DNA of 64,000 nucleotides. It comes from Meandrina meandrites (taxonomy: Eukaryota > Cnidaria > Anthozoa > Scleractinia > Meandrinidae). The position numbers were made by a program, and so were the translations under genes. The stretch is from contig OY855903.1 of assembly GCA_963693305.1 (NCBI GenBank), positions 37,104,751-37,168,750 on the forward strand. Direction: 5' to 3'. Numbering within the stretch: the first letter of the stretch is position 1; every line of letters starts with the position of its first letter. Below the pieces are notes generated by a model. It had not been told where the DNA came from, did not search any database, and saw nothing but the letters and a program-made list of their open reading frames with translations. Below are positions 1 through 11,774 of the stretch, in pieces.

Positions 1-2787
1 AATATTGCGTAAAGGGGATTCTTGCGACGCATTTTCGTTTTCAAATTGGTCTTTTGCTGCTTTAATTTCGCATCTCCAGCTTGGTGGAATTGCGTTTATT
101 AGACCATAATAAGTTGTGAACGGGATTTTCAGCTGAAAAATTTGTTGAAAAGTGGTATGCGATTTGAAGCCGAAATCATCATCAAGCAAGTCACTAATAA
201 AGGTAATGCCGCTTTGGTGCCATTGTTTTAAATAGATCATGTGTTTGTTCATTAAGATGTTTTTATTTGTTCCATATAATTTCGTTTTGCCGTTTGATAT
301 TGTCTTCTGAGATAATATGTTTGTTTTCCTGCCAATGCTTTAGTAACACTTGGTAAAAGGGTGGTGCATTGTTTAGATCAAGTAGCCTTGAATCGTATCT
401 GCAGTTTAATAGGAAAGAAAGGCCGCCATGTTGCCTAAAGAAATGTTCAATGAGAATTTTCCAGGAGGAGGAAGAGTTTTGGTGTATTCTGTTAATCCAT
501 GAGATTTTAAGAGCGGTTTCCATTACCTTAAAGTCAATCATTTTTACGCCGCCTTTGTTTTTATGCCCTATGACTGTAGTTTTCTTTATTTTGGGGGGTT
601 TACCTTCCCAAATAAAATTAAAAATCATGTTGTTGATCGTGTCAGGCAAGTCCTTTGGTAAACTGAGGTTAGAGCTGTTGAAAATTAATTTGGATAAGGC
701 AAGAGTTTTAACGATATTTATTCTGCCAATTTAAGTCAGTTTCCTATTTTTCCAAATATTCAAAACTTTTTCCATACTTCGCAACTTTTCGTCGAAGTTA
801 AGCTTATCAGCTTTTATGGTGTCGTAGGAAAAGAAGACGCCTAAAGCACAGATCGGGTCGACGGGCCATTTGAAATTGAAAGGTGTATCGCATCTATTTT
901 TCCATTTGCCGAGTTACATAGCTTCGGTTTTGGTGGAATTGACTTCTAGGCCACTCAATGGTGTCGAAAGCTTTCCGGAAATCGACAAAAACGGCGATGC
1001 CAGGCAAATTTTCTTTATCCAAATGGAACATCAAATCTTGGATCAATCTGATATTTTCTCCAATGTATCGCCCTTTCACATAACTGGTTTGGTCGGGATT
1101 TATTATTTTAGGTAATACCTTTTCTAAACGATTAGCCAAAACTTTAGTGAGGATTTTGTAATCAACGTTTAAAAGAGATATTGGTCTTAGGTTCTCAAGG
1201 ATGGTTTTGTCTATTATTCTTTTTGGGAATAAGCGAAATTATACCTCGTCGTTGGGATATTGACAAGGAACCGTTAAGAAAAGCATAGTTAAAACTTTCA
1301 ACAATTAGAGATTTAAGCTCAGGCCAGAAAAATTTTAAAAATTCAGTCGACAGACCATCGGTACCCGGGGTTTTTTGTGCTGCAAATTCTTTGAGTGCTT
1401 TGAAAGCCTCATTTTCTGTAATCAAACCTTCACATAGAGCCTGTTCGTGGTCTGATAAGGCTGAGATGTTACTGGGATTAAAGAAAACGCCCTCTTCCGG
1501 TTTCTTAACATTTTCCGCGTGTTGCGAGGTATATAGCGATTTATAAAATTTACCTTGTTCTTCTAAAATGTCAAACTGGTTAGTTATGACTGAATCGTTC
1601 GGTAGCTTAAGTTTAGAGACTAAATTTCTGGAGTGGTTTCTTTTTTCAAGGTTTAAAAAATATTTGTTGTTGCGTTCTCCTTGTTCATGCCATCTTGCGC
1701 GACTCCTGATGATGGTGCCGCGAGTTTTGAGTGCCATTATTTTTTCTAGACGAGCTCGAGTAGAATTGAGTTCACAAATTATTTGTCTATTGTTTCTATT
1801 CTTTTCGGCTTTTGTAAATAATTCGTTGATTTTCTTTTGGAGGAAAACTTCTTCATCTCGTCTTCTTCTTGCTTTGATTTTTGAAAATTTGACAGAAAAA
1901 CCTATAATTTCCATTTTGACAAGATCCCATTTTAAGCCTAAGTCTTCAACGTCTCGGTACTTTTCTATGAAGTTTGTTAAGTTTTCGCGCAAGTCAGAAA
2001 CGTATTTCTTATCTTCAAGAAGGGAAGAGTTAAATTTCCAAAAGCCAGGTCCCTTTTGTTGTTTCAACTCTTCGCTTAATAGATGTAATTGTATCGCAGA
2101 ATGGTCTGTATTTGGTGCGTACAAAATATCACATTTGATTGTGGTGCTACTAAGCTCTTTCGATATTAGAAAGTAATCTAGGCGACACTGGACCTTAAAA
2201 GACTTGTTTCTCCATGTAAATTGTTTTGCAGTGGGATTTAAGGAGCGCCAAATGTCACACAAACTGTAAAGGTGACATAAATTATCGATTTCTTTAATGA
2301 CGGATTGCTTTTTTGAAGTAGGATTCCCTCCTTCTTTGTCACTTGGTGCAAGGGCGCAATTAAAATCACCACCAATAATAAATTTCTCTTGCGCGAACTT
2401 GCTGAGAGATTTTTGAATCTCCTTAAAAAAGAGTACTTGTTGGTTGGTGTCGTTTGGGGCATAAACATTGGTTAAAACGATTTGACAATCATCAAGAGTG
2501 ATCTTTGTGCTAAGAAACCTTCCGTTTTTATCTCGGACTACCTCATCAATTTGGCAATCTAATTTGGGGTTAAATAGGATCATTACTCCTCTGCTGTGAT
2601 ATGTTCTGTGATTAAAAAGAGCTTTTCCGCCCCATTCTGTTTCCCAGATTTTAGCGGTTTCGTTGGAACTGTACGTTTCTTGAAGAAAGATAACATCTTT
2701 ATTTTGTTTGTGAAGCCACCTAAAGATGGAGTGTCTTTTTATCGATTTATTTAGCCCTCTTACATTAAGAGAGAGACATTTCAGGTT
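1..2787 (-). pseudogene. LINE ORF2: endonuclease-reverse transcriptase, frameshifted, catalytic core deleted
   Basis: From about 2787 the frame opens with an endonuclease start (LSLNVRGLNKS, then FLQETYSS), followed by the GGDFN motif and the late RLDYFLIS and TDHSAI motifs. The reverse transcriptase begins near 1500 (TPGTDGLSTEF, then ISLIPKK). A one-base shift near 1205-1225 separates this from LENLRPISLLN. At about 950 the frame jumps from AFDTIEW straight to EVNSTKTEAM. In related elements these motifs are separated by roughly 150 residues that hold the catalytic (Y/F)ADD box, so that block is missing here. The C-terminal part (FNFIWEGKPPKIK) is intact to about 270. There an extra A shifts the frame again, after which coding continues to base 1 (GITFISDLLDD, then INAIPPSW). 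Motif spacing comes from family knowledge. Confidence 0.85.
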
Positions 2788-3195
2788 TAGTGTGAATATT
2801 CCAAAGAAAAAGTAACAATAGCATCTTTTGAAGACCAGAAAACATGATGTACCTTTGACAACATTCCTCTTGGGGATTTGTAGATTGGAAAAGTAGGTTG
2901 ATTCGTCATAGTTATTGAATGGTAATAAATTTGCAAAGGTGTAAGAAAGAAATTAGCATTTTCAGATGGTATTTGATGAATCTGGTAGAATTTGCATAAG
3001 GTGGAAGCAGTATATGATATACAAACAAAACTAAAAAGCCAAAGTACAAAAACATTGAAACAACTATTACCACGAGAAATAATTTTAAGTAAAATAAAAA
3101 AGGCTCTAAAGGCCTGAACGCAAATTCGGTAATCGGTGTGCGTTGGTCATCAAGGAATATAGACAAAATCTAGCGGTGCTCCGCACAGGAAAAAA
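1..3195 (-). mobile_element. APE-type LINE (L1/Tx1-like), truncated by window edge, inactive
   Basis: A non-LTR retrotransposon runs right to left and continues past base 1. Reading the minus strand, a probable 5' leader (about 3195-2790) is followed by an apurinic-type endonuclease, a reverse transcriptase and the C-terminal region typical of L1-like ORF2 proteins. The 5' boundary is approximate: it is set where the neighbouring long inverted repeat begins at 3204. No separate ORF1 was seen. The copy carries at least two frameshifts and an internal deletion of the catalytic centre, so it cannot move on its own. Confidence 0.85.
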
Positions 3196-3203
3196 AAAGG
3201 TCT

Positions 3204-5139
3204 ACTGGAAGAAAGCAACATCGAACTTTGGTGATAGCAAGTGTTAGTGTTTATACAGTGTAATAGCAAGTTTAAAACAAATTTCGCCTAAATAATTTGC
3301 GAACAAGAAGCGAAACTGTCCGACCCCAAGCACAAAATGCATTTGCAAAATAGTCTCAAGAATACTCAAGAATCGATCAAGAAATAGTCTTACGAAACAT
3401 ACCATAACTGGGCGCACATCCATCTCAGTGCCACATCATTATTGTTTACACCATCTCAAGCTTTCTGCTATTGGAATTTAGGGCCATTTAGTCGATTTTC
3501 CACACATTTTGCTATCGGTATCAGCGTTGCGGGTTGACATTCGAAACTCGAATGAAATGTCACGCAACCAGATGAGCAGTCATGTCACGGGGACACTTCC
3601 TTCGCGAATCTCTTTTTTATATTTCGCAAGTCTTGAAGTAATGAAATATAATAGAGAGCTTTCTCATTAGTTGTATTCCTAAGCGATTGTTTCCCGTTCC
3701 TGAATGGCTTTTTGTATATAGCCTTCATCGCAGACAGTCTAAACAGCCGGTATAGACTATATCCCTTGGGGGACTCCCATATGAAAAGGGTGGGGATGTT
3801 CGTCGTCTCGCTTCGGGGGTGTAAATTTCGAATTTTTGGTCTTACTTAGGGTTTTCCTGTCAAAACGCCAATATTTTAGCAGGTCTCGTTTAGGGTTGCA
3901 CACGAAAAAATATTAAAATATGTAAATCCTATTTTTAATACTTTGATATCTTTTGGGGGTCAAAAAAGCTTAAGCCACGCTCAGATTAGTCTCCTTTAGG
4001 TGTTCTTTTCAAAACGCGTGACAAGCGGAAGGAACGTCTGCACAGGAGGCTGAATCCTTAGCTTCCTCGTCTAAAAAGCTCAAATTTGCTACCCTATCTC
4101 AGGCTAAGTTAACCCAATCTCAGACCGGAATTGACGACGGTGTCTTGTTTTTTTTTTTTTTACCACAATATTACAATATGGCTATTTATGGCTATTTATG
4201 TACACACATTTCAAAACAATCTGATTTTGATGTGCAACAAAAATATAATTTTGACATTCAACGACCCCAGGTTAGACTTAAAGACCAACATTGGAACCCA
4301 TAACATAGGGGCTGCTCGTAGTCTAACGGGATCCCGTTCGACGGGACATATGAAGGTAGCACCGCCCTTCGCTACCGCTTAAGCCAATGCGTGATCAATC
4401 TGTGATCAATTTTTGCTTTACTATCACATAAAATGTCTTGACTGCTCTGAGAGCCCATCCATCTTTTGGTTTAGCTGCCATGATATCTTTCTTCCACTAA
4501 CAAAATCCCTAAAAATAATTTCTTACAATTTAGCAGAAATTATCTTCGCAAAGGCATAGTTTTGCTTCTGGAAAGGTATTTACTCAAAGACAAGGCTTGT
4601 TTTGAATAGCGCACTGTAGCCAAGGAAAAAGCCACTTAAAACAAGAAACATGCAGTAGCTGAGGACAAAGAATGATCTAAAAGCCCTCTATATTATTTCA
4701 TGTCTTCAAGACTTGCGAATTTCGCAAGGGCAGCGTGTTCGTGACATGACTGCTCATCTGGTTGCGTGACATTTCATTTGAGTTTCGAATGTCAACCCGC
4801 AACGCTGAAGTATTGAGTATGGCTATGCAAAATGTATGGAAAATCGACTAAATGGCCCTAAATTCCAATAACAGAAAGCTTGAGATGGTGTAAACAATAA
4901 TGATGTGGCACTGAGATGGATGTGCGCCCAGTTATGGTATGTTTCTTAAGACTATTTCTTGATCGATTCTTGAGTATTCTTGAGACTATTTTGCAAATGC
5001 ATTTTGTGCTTGGGGTCGGACAGTTTCGCTTCTTGTTCGCAAATTATTTAGGCGAAATTTGTTTTAAACTTGCTATTACACTGTATAAACACTAACACTT
5101 GCTATCACCAAAGTTCGATGTTGCTTTCTTCCAGTATAT
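3204..5139. repeat. Long inverted repeat element with ~455-bp arms
   Basis: The left arm (about 3204-3662) reappears as its reverse complement in the right arm (about 4680-5139) with scattered mismatches. Examples are the stretch around 3320-3345 (cgacccc next to agcacaaaatgc) against 4995-5020, and the outer ends ctactggaagaaagc against gctttcttccag. About 1 kb lies between the arms. That spacer contains a copy of a dispersed repeat (3764-4020) and no gene I recognise. The structure fits a foldback element or a non-autonomous DNA transposon with long terminal inverted repeats. No target duplication was identified. Confidence 0.75.
3764..4020 (+). repeat. Dispersed non-coding repeat, copy A
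   Basis: This stretch shares ordered blocks with 52531-52795 in the same orientation: tcccatat, then atg.tcgtc.tctcgct, then ttttggtctcacttagg, then a ccacgc.cagatt...t.catttggg-like block. The similarity is diverged. No pol III boxes or coding frame were seen. It is probably a non-autonomous element sitting in the spacer of the surrounding inverted repeat. Confidence 0.5.
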
Positions 5140-6600
5140 GACAGTTTACATCACCAAATTAACCTCTCGACATCGTGACCTCTCTGGCAAGGATAATGCA
5201 TGAAGATGGTGACAGCGTGCTGAAATCTCAATTACTTTCAGCTGGATAAAAAAGTCGTTTGAATTGCTAATCTAGAACACCATACCGCTATTTTTCTAAC
5301 GATCTTAAAATGACTTTAATGTTGTTGTGAAATGTTTAAAAAGGTTTTGGAAAATAATCTCTCACGTTTGACATGTCAAAGCGTTTGTTTACATTTGGGG
5401 TATTAAAAATGCGACGATAAGATCAGACATGGCAGGACAGTTTCAGCTCAAATTTGACTTTTAATGGCTTCTAAAACTTCTGAATGTGTTTTTTGACATA
5501 CCAGTGGATATTTCTTGAGGTCTAAAACATAAATCGACGGAAATAAAATTAATTTTCGAATTTTATCGGCAAGTTGAAGGTGAGTAGCCTCAAATTCGCC
5601 AATAAATCTTCTGTCAATTGAGCTGATCGTATCGCAGATATTTTTTATTTTCTCAGCGAAAGCGTTTCGAGTTCGACCCTGAAACTTGGCATGGTGAATG
5701 TTTAATAATGATATTTCAGGGCTGTAAAGTAAAATTATCGAAAAATGAGGTACCAGGGGTATTTTTATGCTGTTGAACATGACCTATATTTTGCCGCCAT
5801 TTTAATCGCTCGTCAAGGAGGTTGATAAAATGGCTCGCAAAATCACAATTTCAACAAATTTCGGATTTTTTATAAGTTAGGGATGCTTGTTAGTCGTTTT
5901 TCCGTCTTTGTGTAAGTTTGGCGGTAATTGAAGCTATTTCACGAGTTTGCCGTAGCTTCGTCCGTGCACCATATTTCGGGCATTTGATCGGAAGGAAAAC
6001 CGCACTTTGACCGCGTTTTCAATTTTTCGCGAATTTCTGAAAAATAAAAAATCGCTGGAACTTTTAAATACGATTTTTAAATATATATCACCAAAGGGTA
6101 TCTTTGAGCAAAATATGAGCGATTGGCCAAATAGGTCGGTGACGGAGAGTTCTCGGTCCTAACAGTCAGCCGTTCTTAAACTGTTCATTATTTTTCCAAG
6201 CAAAACACTGCCTTTTCGGGGGTTGCAGGGCATCGCGTGCGCACGCGTGTGTGTTAGGCGGGGGGAGGGGAGGGGGCGGAGTCACGCCCACATCAAGGAA
6301 AACTTCTCACCGTAGGGTCTTGTAGATTGCTGTTGTTTTTGCTCCAGTTGCATCAGAAATGTTTAAAAAAAATTTATTTGAAATGTGTTGTGTTTACAGT
6401 GTTGCACAAGTTGTTCCTTAGGTTAGTAACGTTTAATTGCACTTGTAATTAAGGACTTCGAGTACAAATTGCGATTTAGCCAAACAAGAAAATACTAAAA
6501 CTGAGTGTTCTGTATAATGTCTCTTTTTTACGTGAAGGAGAGCGAGTATAGAGGCCAGTTAAACAAAATCTCTGTCACGTTTATATGACTGTAATGTGAA
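5140..6600. other. Gene-poor stretch with a minus-strand 110-codon frame of unknown status
   Basis: The only sizeable frame is on the minus strand, 5780-5448 (110 codons, begins MFNSIKIPL). I do not recognise it and it has no convincing splice or promoter context. The part at 5900-6180 contains a sentence-like block (atcaccaaagggtatctttgagcaaaa) closely resembling 55160-55190 in the right arm of the large inverted repeat, so at least part of this stretch is repeat-derived. A short G-rich tract lies at 6250-6285. Confidence 0.4.
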
Positions 6601-6614
6601 CTAGGTTTACCAAC

Positions 6615-7140
6615 CTGATCCAATCGGGGCAATCACCACATGGAGTTTCATTATCTCCTTTGCCATCCGAACATTTACAACATTTCTGCTTTTGATGGCT
6701 TTCTTTCCACCACGGTGGGTTGGATATTGGCATGGCCTGCGCTGTTTCCAGAATTTCCCACATGAATGACGATGCTTAGGACATATAAACATTTTACCTG
6801 CCTTTGATGGAGGCAATTCAAAAACTCCGGCTCTGGCCAAAATAAGTTCGTGCTCCGTCATTTTTTCCCGCGACAAATGGCACGAAGTTAAGTGGTTAAC
6901 TATGGGATCATTACAATCTCCAAGGCGAACAAGCTCGGTTATTCCCCTTGAATTTCCGCAACTACCTTTATACTTCGAAGTGTATGCGAGAAAGCACAAA
7001 TCCTCCATTTTGTTGGAAAATGTAAACACTTCACGAGAACAACACAAAGTATGATTGACAAGTGCTGGATGGCGGCGAGGTTTTATAGGCCTTTGTTTGT
7101 TTCTGCTTTCAGTTTCATTCCTAATACTTACCTTTATCAT
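6615..7140 (-). CDS. Exon of a Cys/His-rich protein family seen in cnidarians (function unknown)
   Basis: The open frame can start at the ATG at 7140 or at an inner ATG at 7008. It ends in frame at a likely splice donor (cag|gttggt) with the last exon base at 6615. The C-terminal half has the pattern ILARAGVF, then ICPKHRHSCGKFW, then CQYPTHRGG, then a closing PIGSG that is split by the intron. The C-x2-H ... C-x3-H spacing suggests a zinc-binding module. A related but diverged module is encoded at 51587-52005. I recall such modules in uncharacterised anthozoan proteins, but no function is established. Downstream exons, which would lie to the left, were not found, so the gene is partial or broken. 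Confidence 0.5.
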
Positions 7141-7141
7141 T

Positions 7142-8330
7142 TACACAATTTTTTACAAGTTAATAGAAACTATATATCATTTTAATTAAGTGAGTTTTTT
7201 GTATTTTAAAAGTGAGCGAAAATTTTACATTTGGAAACATCAAAAGGAAGATGTACCGGAAGTGGTCGAAAACAGAATCAAAACAACCTACGTAAATAAT
7301 GCACGCTTGGCTTCAATTAAACTCACCAAAAAGGTGCACACGAAGACAGGACATCGTCAGGCTCCTGACATCGTGAAACAATATTTAAAATTTTGTACAG
7401 TCAATTATTGACTCTTGGAGAATTATTTCTTCAGTTGGCACATAACGTGATTGGATTAGATTGCGTGACACAACTTTCAAATCAACATTCAAGCCGATGT
7501 GTTGTGTTCGGTTAATTTCTTCGGTTGTGTTGCGTGCTACTTTCTTTCATTTGTTCAGATTATCGGAATCATATGGTTTGTGCAAAGTGTTTTATGGGCA
7601 ATGGTTTCCATTCAAAACCTTTTGTGAATACTATGGTTGACGAAAACCAGAAAGGAATGTGAAATCTAATTACATGGCGGACTTGACCTTGTCCAGTTGT
7701 CTTGCAGGTAGGCGACAGTATATATGATTTTGACTACCTGGTGAGGTTTTCGGGTCTTAAATGATGTTTTGTTGTGTCAGCTGCTATAAAGAAGTTTTTT
7801 TTAAGCTAGGATGTTTCGAAATATTGTGTTATTTATGTTGAATTTCATTCACGTGAGTGACTTTGCTGTTCCAATGTAAATAAACATGTTCGCAAAAAAC
7901 AGTAAAGTTGCCGCCTGGCTGTGCAAAAAGTTCGCTTAAACCACAACATATTTTTACATTTCCATGCTCTTTGACTTCTTTTTAGTTGGTATGGATACAA
8001 ATATTACGCGGAAGCAGTTGGACTTTTGCGCAATGGCCCGTTGAAAATGTGCATTTTTGAGCAGTTGGCGTTTATGGTGAAGTAGACTGCAAACAAAAAA
8101 TTATTTCGTATTGTAAGTTTCTTTTTAACGAACCTAAATTGTGTGCTTTGTATAAATAAAGGTCCAATTTAACCCAGGAAAGTTAAAACAATTCCTAGTA
8201 TTTTATAATTTTGAAGCGGTGAACTCGACAATTTTCCTATTTTTCACTTGTCGCCATTGCTAAAAATAGGCCAGTTGCGGTCCAATCGAAAAAAATTCAT
8301 AAAAAAATTATTTTGCGATATTTGCAAAAA
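7142..8330. other. No recognised gene; possible small first exon at 7674
   Basis: The stretch is AT-rich and mostly uninformative. On the plus strand a short ATG-initiated piece at 7674 (MADLTLSSCLAG) runs into a good donor (gcag|gtaggc), which would suit a first coding exon, but no matching next exon was found. A 73-codon plus-strand frame at 7190-7411 has no recognisable features. Confidence 0.25.
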
Positions 8331-9110
8331 CTAAGGTGATTTCATTTGGTTTTGAATTAAGATAGACTCGTGGGCAAAGTTTAAAGGAAATTGTGTTATG
8401 GACCCGAAATGCGGTAGACCGGAATTATGGCGACTGCCTCTTAAGTTCCATTGTTGAATTCTTTTGAAATATATCCACTGAATCGCCGCCCAAAAGTCAC
8501 AAGTCCTATTCATTCGTCTGAGCCCAGTAATTCCGAAGATACTTGGCCCTTTCATCGGAGCAAACTCAACAATAACTGGAAGCTTGCCGACAGATAAATT
8601 AATGAGCCTTCCATGTCAATTAGCCAGCGGTATACCCCATTTCTGAACAACACAAATAAAGTGTGCCTGTGTTGTAATGCTAACTTCTTTTCAAACATGT
8701 AGTTAGAAGGTGCAAGGTTTGCATCAGGAAGAACTATGTTCAGAAAATTGATGAGGTCATTTCTGTTAGATTTAGAAAAAGTGTGTTTATTTGACACTGC
8801 TAGAAAGGCTGCATCAAAAGTTCTTCTTTTGACGGTTGTTCCTGCACAGAAAGGTTGCGCACTGTCAGGCACACTTTCATTTGATGAACTTTCCTGTTCG
8901 TCATTGTAAGAGCTTTGTTCAGTTGAACTGGTTTTGCTGTGATCACTGGACATCACTAAATCGGTGTTAGTACCATCGGAATTTTCTTCTTTGCTATGAC
9001 TACATGACTCAGATGACAGTGACAAATTATCATCATTAGTGGCACACTGAAGTTCAGCATCTGCAAAATAATTGACTTCAGTTAAAGTTATGCCACTTTG
9101 AATTTCATCC
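8331..9110 (-). pseudogene. Fragment resembling the N-terminal region of CACTA/TNP2-type transposase proteins
   Basis: Reading the minus strand from about 9110, coding-like sequence begins after an acceptor-like ttttgcag. It continues through a Ser/Glu/Asp-rich segment into NRDLINFLNIVLPDANLAP-like sequence near 8730. That last block resembles the short helical segment found in many cnidarian transposase-associated proteins (a leucine-rich stretch, then LP, then a tyrosine/lysine-rich segment). The frame stays open to 8552 and a second minus-strand frame covers 8555-8331. No DDE catalytic residues are present. The assignment rests on remembered family patterns only. It is probably a truncated or decayed transposon gene. 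Confidence 0.35.
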
Positions 9111-9125
9111 TTAATCTAAAAATTC

Positions 9126-10150
9126 CTTTCATCATGATACTGGTAATTGTACTCAGGAGAGTAATCACAATAACACTTTTTGTTGTACATTATTTCATTG
9201 TAATAACACTGAGTTGAGTTTAATTCGGTCTGTAATTTTCATGTGATGTAACAGAGTTGGGCAGCGTCATGGGCTTAATGGTAGTCTGATAATCATAATA
9301 TAATTAAAACAGCCAGAACTGGACAATACAAAATCTTGTTATTACTTTTAATCATAGTTATGACAAAGTGCAAGGAAAATGTCAATGTTATGAGGGAATT
9401 TAACTGCCAACATTGCCTCACCTACCTCTGTTTAATAGCATTATATAAAAGTCCATTGTCACTCTGAAAATTTATCCAGATGTTGACTGTTCTTATACAA
9501 ACATTAATGCCCTGAGCGTAAGCAAACCACCAAAAATTATGTACAAATTTTCATATGGCTTTGTCAGCTGAAACTGTTTACTTTTGTAACACCAAAAAAG
9601 AGAGGAAATACACCACGTAGAAAACTGGAAAATCTGAGTTGTAGTACGCTTACATGAACATCAACAAACAAGCCAAGTATCCCCCTCTCTAGTTGCCATA
9701 GCAACGAGATTAAGGTACTGAAGAGTCTTCCTCAGATATTGATATTTCGTAATTTGCAGACATTATATCAAGTGCTATACGAAAAATATTTGCAAAGGCA
9801 GAAGTAAGCACATGCAGATGTAATTGCAAAGACTTGCAGATTACTTTAAAGAGCCACCTTAATTTCAATATCAAAAACAATAGCACTTCATGATGGTCGC
9901 TCGACAGCTTTCATCTGCTATAAAGGCTTTATCTAATTAAGAATCACATTTACTTGGCAAGATATGAGTTTTCACTCCTCTAGCAATGAGTAAGCAAAAA
10001 TATCTTAAGCTATTACTTTCATGCACTCAATACATAAGCTTACTTAAACGTAAATTTTTTTTTATAACTCAAGCCTGTGGGGAAGCGGTAAGTTCTCACT
10101 CGCAAAATATTGTTAACATAAACTTAACTTAATTTACACGATTTACTACC
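9126..10150. other. AT-rich non-coding stretch
   Basis: No frame, repeat or RNA gene could be supported here on either strand. If the coding fragments at 10571-10183 and 9110-8331 belong to one minus-strand gene, this would be its intron: a donor-like aaag|gtagta (minus strand, near 10150) and an acceptor-like ttttgcag near 9068 bracket it. Confidence 0.3.
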
Positions 10151-10182
10151 TTTGCCAGACGCACAAAGAAAATCGCTTGCTT

Positions 10183-10571
10183 TTAGCTGATTGCCACCAA
10201 GCACATGATCGTCCTCAGGTCACTTTCGCTGTAACTGTCTTGGGTTTTCTCGTGCAAACGACGCTCGAGAATGAGAACATTCTGCTGTTGCCGTCTTGTC
10301 ATCCCCGTCGGAGTTTCTTCATTGTCTGTGCATGAATCATCATGTGAGTCGAGTAACATCCTCTTACACACTCCTTCATACTCTGCTAACTTTGGCGTGC
10401 CTCTCTTTCGTGGATATTTGACTAGAGAAAATTTTGGCGTCGTTCTTTGTGCATGTCTTTTGTAAAATGCTTCCCTCATGAGTAACTTTGGGGTCACTCT
10501 GCGCAAAGAGAGTCATCGCTGTCCATAGGCTCGAGTGCTTCATTGTCACTAGAGATTGAACTCTCGGCCAT
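10183..10571 (-). pseudogene. Acidic/serine-rich coding fragment with an apparent frameshift
   Basis: A plausible start (MAESSISSDNEALEPMDSDD) at 10571 runs into a stop at about 10497. A second minus-strand frame opens at the same point and stays open to 10183, encoding a basic then acidic stretch (KYPRKRGTPKLAEYEG, then DSHDDSCTDNEETP, then TRRQQQNVLILERR). The two frames join naturally if one small indel lies near 10500. I do not recognise the product. It could be the first coding part of the gene whose remnant lies at 9110-8331. Confidence 0.35.
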
Positions 10572-10639
10572 GTTTTTCTTGTGGAGCACTCAAAAAAGTC
10601 GCACAATCTGGCGCAAGAACTAGACTGTGATGTATTGGG

Positions 10640-11700
10640 CACGTGATCAGTTTTGGGGAATGCGGCAGCTGGCAGGCGGGTAAGAGTGAATTTTTCTCAC
10701 GCAGCAGCCAAGGCCAACCGCTAAAAAACCTCTCGCTTGCGAAATGCCGCCAGCTATGCAGGCTAGTCAGTCATTTCCTCTTTCGTGAGAAGAAAACAGA
10801 GCAAATAAATAGATAAATAAACAATGCCTCCCATCCCTTGCTAATTTCCCTCAATGCGCTAACATCGAATCAGGCCTTCATCTAATTGTAGCCTGCATAT
10901 CGCGAACGTGACTCACTTACCTTCGAGTGGTGTTGTGTTACAAAGATGCAATTTTTTAAGGGTTTTTCATTTATAAGAACAAAACGATTTTGTTTCAAAA
11001 GGTATAAATTTAATGTTTTGTAAATGAAATCAACAATGGTTAGAGCAACTATCGATATCTACAATGCTCATGATACTTGGCCACTCCAGGAGAAATCCCG
11101 AAGCGACGAGGTGAGCTGCATTCCTAAAGTTCCGGATGTAAGAATTAAAATTCTTCAGCTTCTGGCCGATTTATCGAACTTCAGTTCAGGTTGGGGGTAT
11201 TTTAAAGATGTAGTAAAACACAGATCACCTTAACGGTTCTTAAAATAACAATCTTGTCTTTGTGAGAAGATTCTAGCACTAGCCGATGTGATGCCTCTTG
11301 TAGAATCCACTTATCAATGCTTCAAATAGTGACACGGGGCCGACACGGGGAAACCCAGTGCAAAGGATGTGATCTGCCACGGGAACACTTGGCAGGGGTG
11401 AGGGGGAAAAGAAACGTTTGCAATCAATCAATCAACATGCATGTTTGCGACTATGATGTAAAAACATCAAACAAACCCAACAAACTAACGATTAAATCGA
11501 ATTTACAAAATCTAGACTAATACGAAAGGTTTTAATTTTGAAAAAAACTTTCACACGTCATTTACTTTACTAATCAAACACGCATTGTTCAGGCACAGTG
11601 TCAATTTTTCACACTTCCCTTTTTATTCGCATTTATCAATGGACATTATTTTGGTTTGAATAGGCACACTGTTTCATGAATGGAATCATTATCTTCGTTG
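10640..11700. other. Intergenic stretch with one exon-like plus-strand piece
   Basis: The only coding-like item is at 11036-11110, beginning MVRATIDIYNAHD and ending in a good donor (gag|gtgagc) in phase 0; no partner exon was found. The rest shows nothing I can support. Confidence 0.25.
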
Positions 11701-11715
11701 AGCAGTGGGGAACAG

Positions 11716-11723
11716 TATAAAAA
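11716..11723 (+). promoter_or_regulatory. TATA box of the BEN-domain gene
   Basis: The sequence tataaaaa lies 59 bp upstream of the ATG at 11775. A TATA box normally places transcription start about 25-35 bp downstream, so this would give a 5' leader of roughly 25-30 bases. It supports 11775 as the true start of the first coding exon. Confidence 0.5.
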
Positions 11724-11774
11724 CAGCGAAGTGCACATTTTCTTCCTTGTCTCATTTGAACGGCGACAAACAAC

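Noticed and set aside
263..734. Plus-strand frame of 121 codons in the LINE
   Set aside because: It overlaps the conserved C-terminal LINE frame on the minus strand and has no recognisable features.
1568..2176. Plus-strand frame of 202 codons
   Set aside because: It is antisense to the LINE endonuclease-reverse transcriptase frame, which is supported by many motifs; composition (Ser/Phe/Leu-rich) is typical of an antisense shadow.
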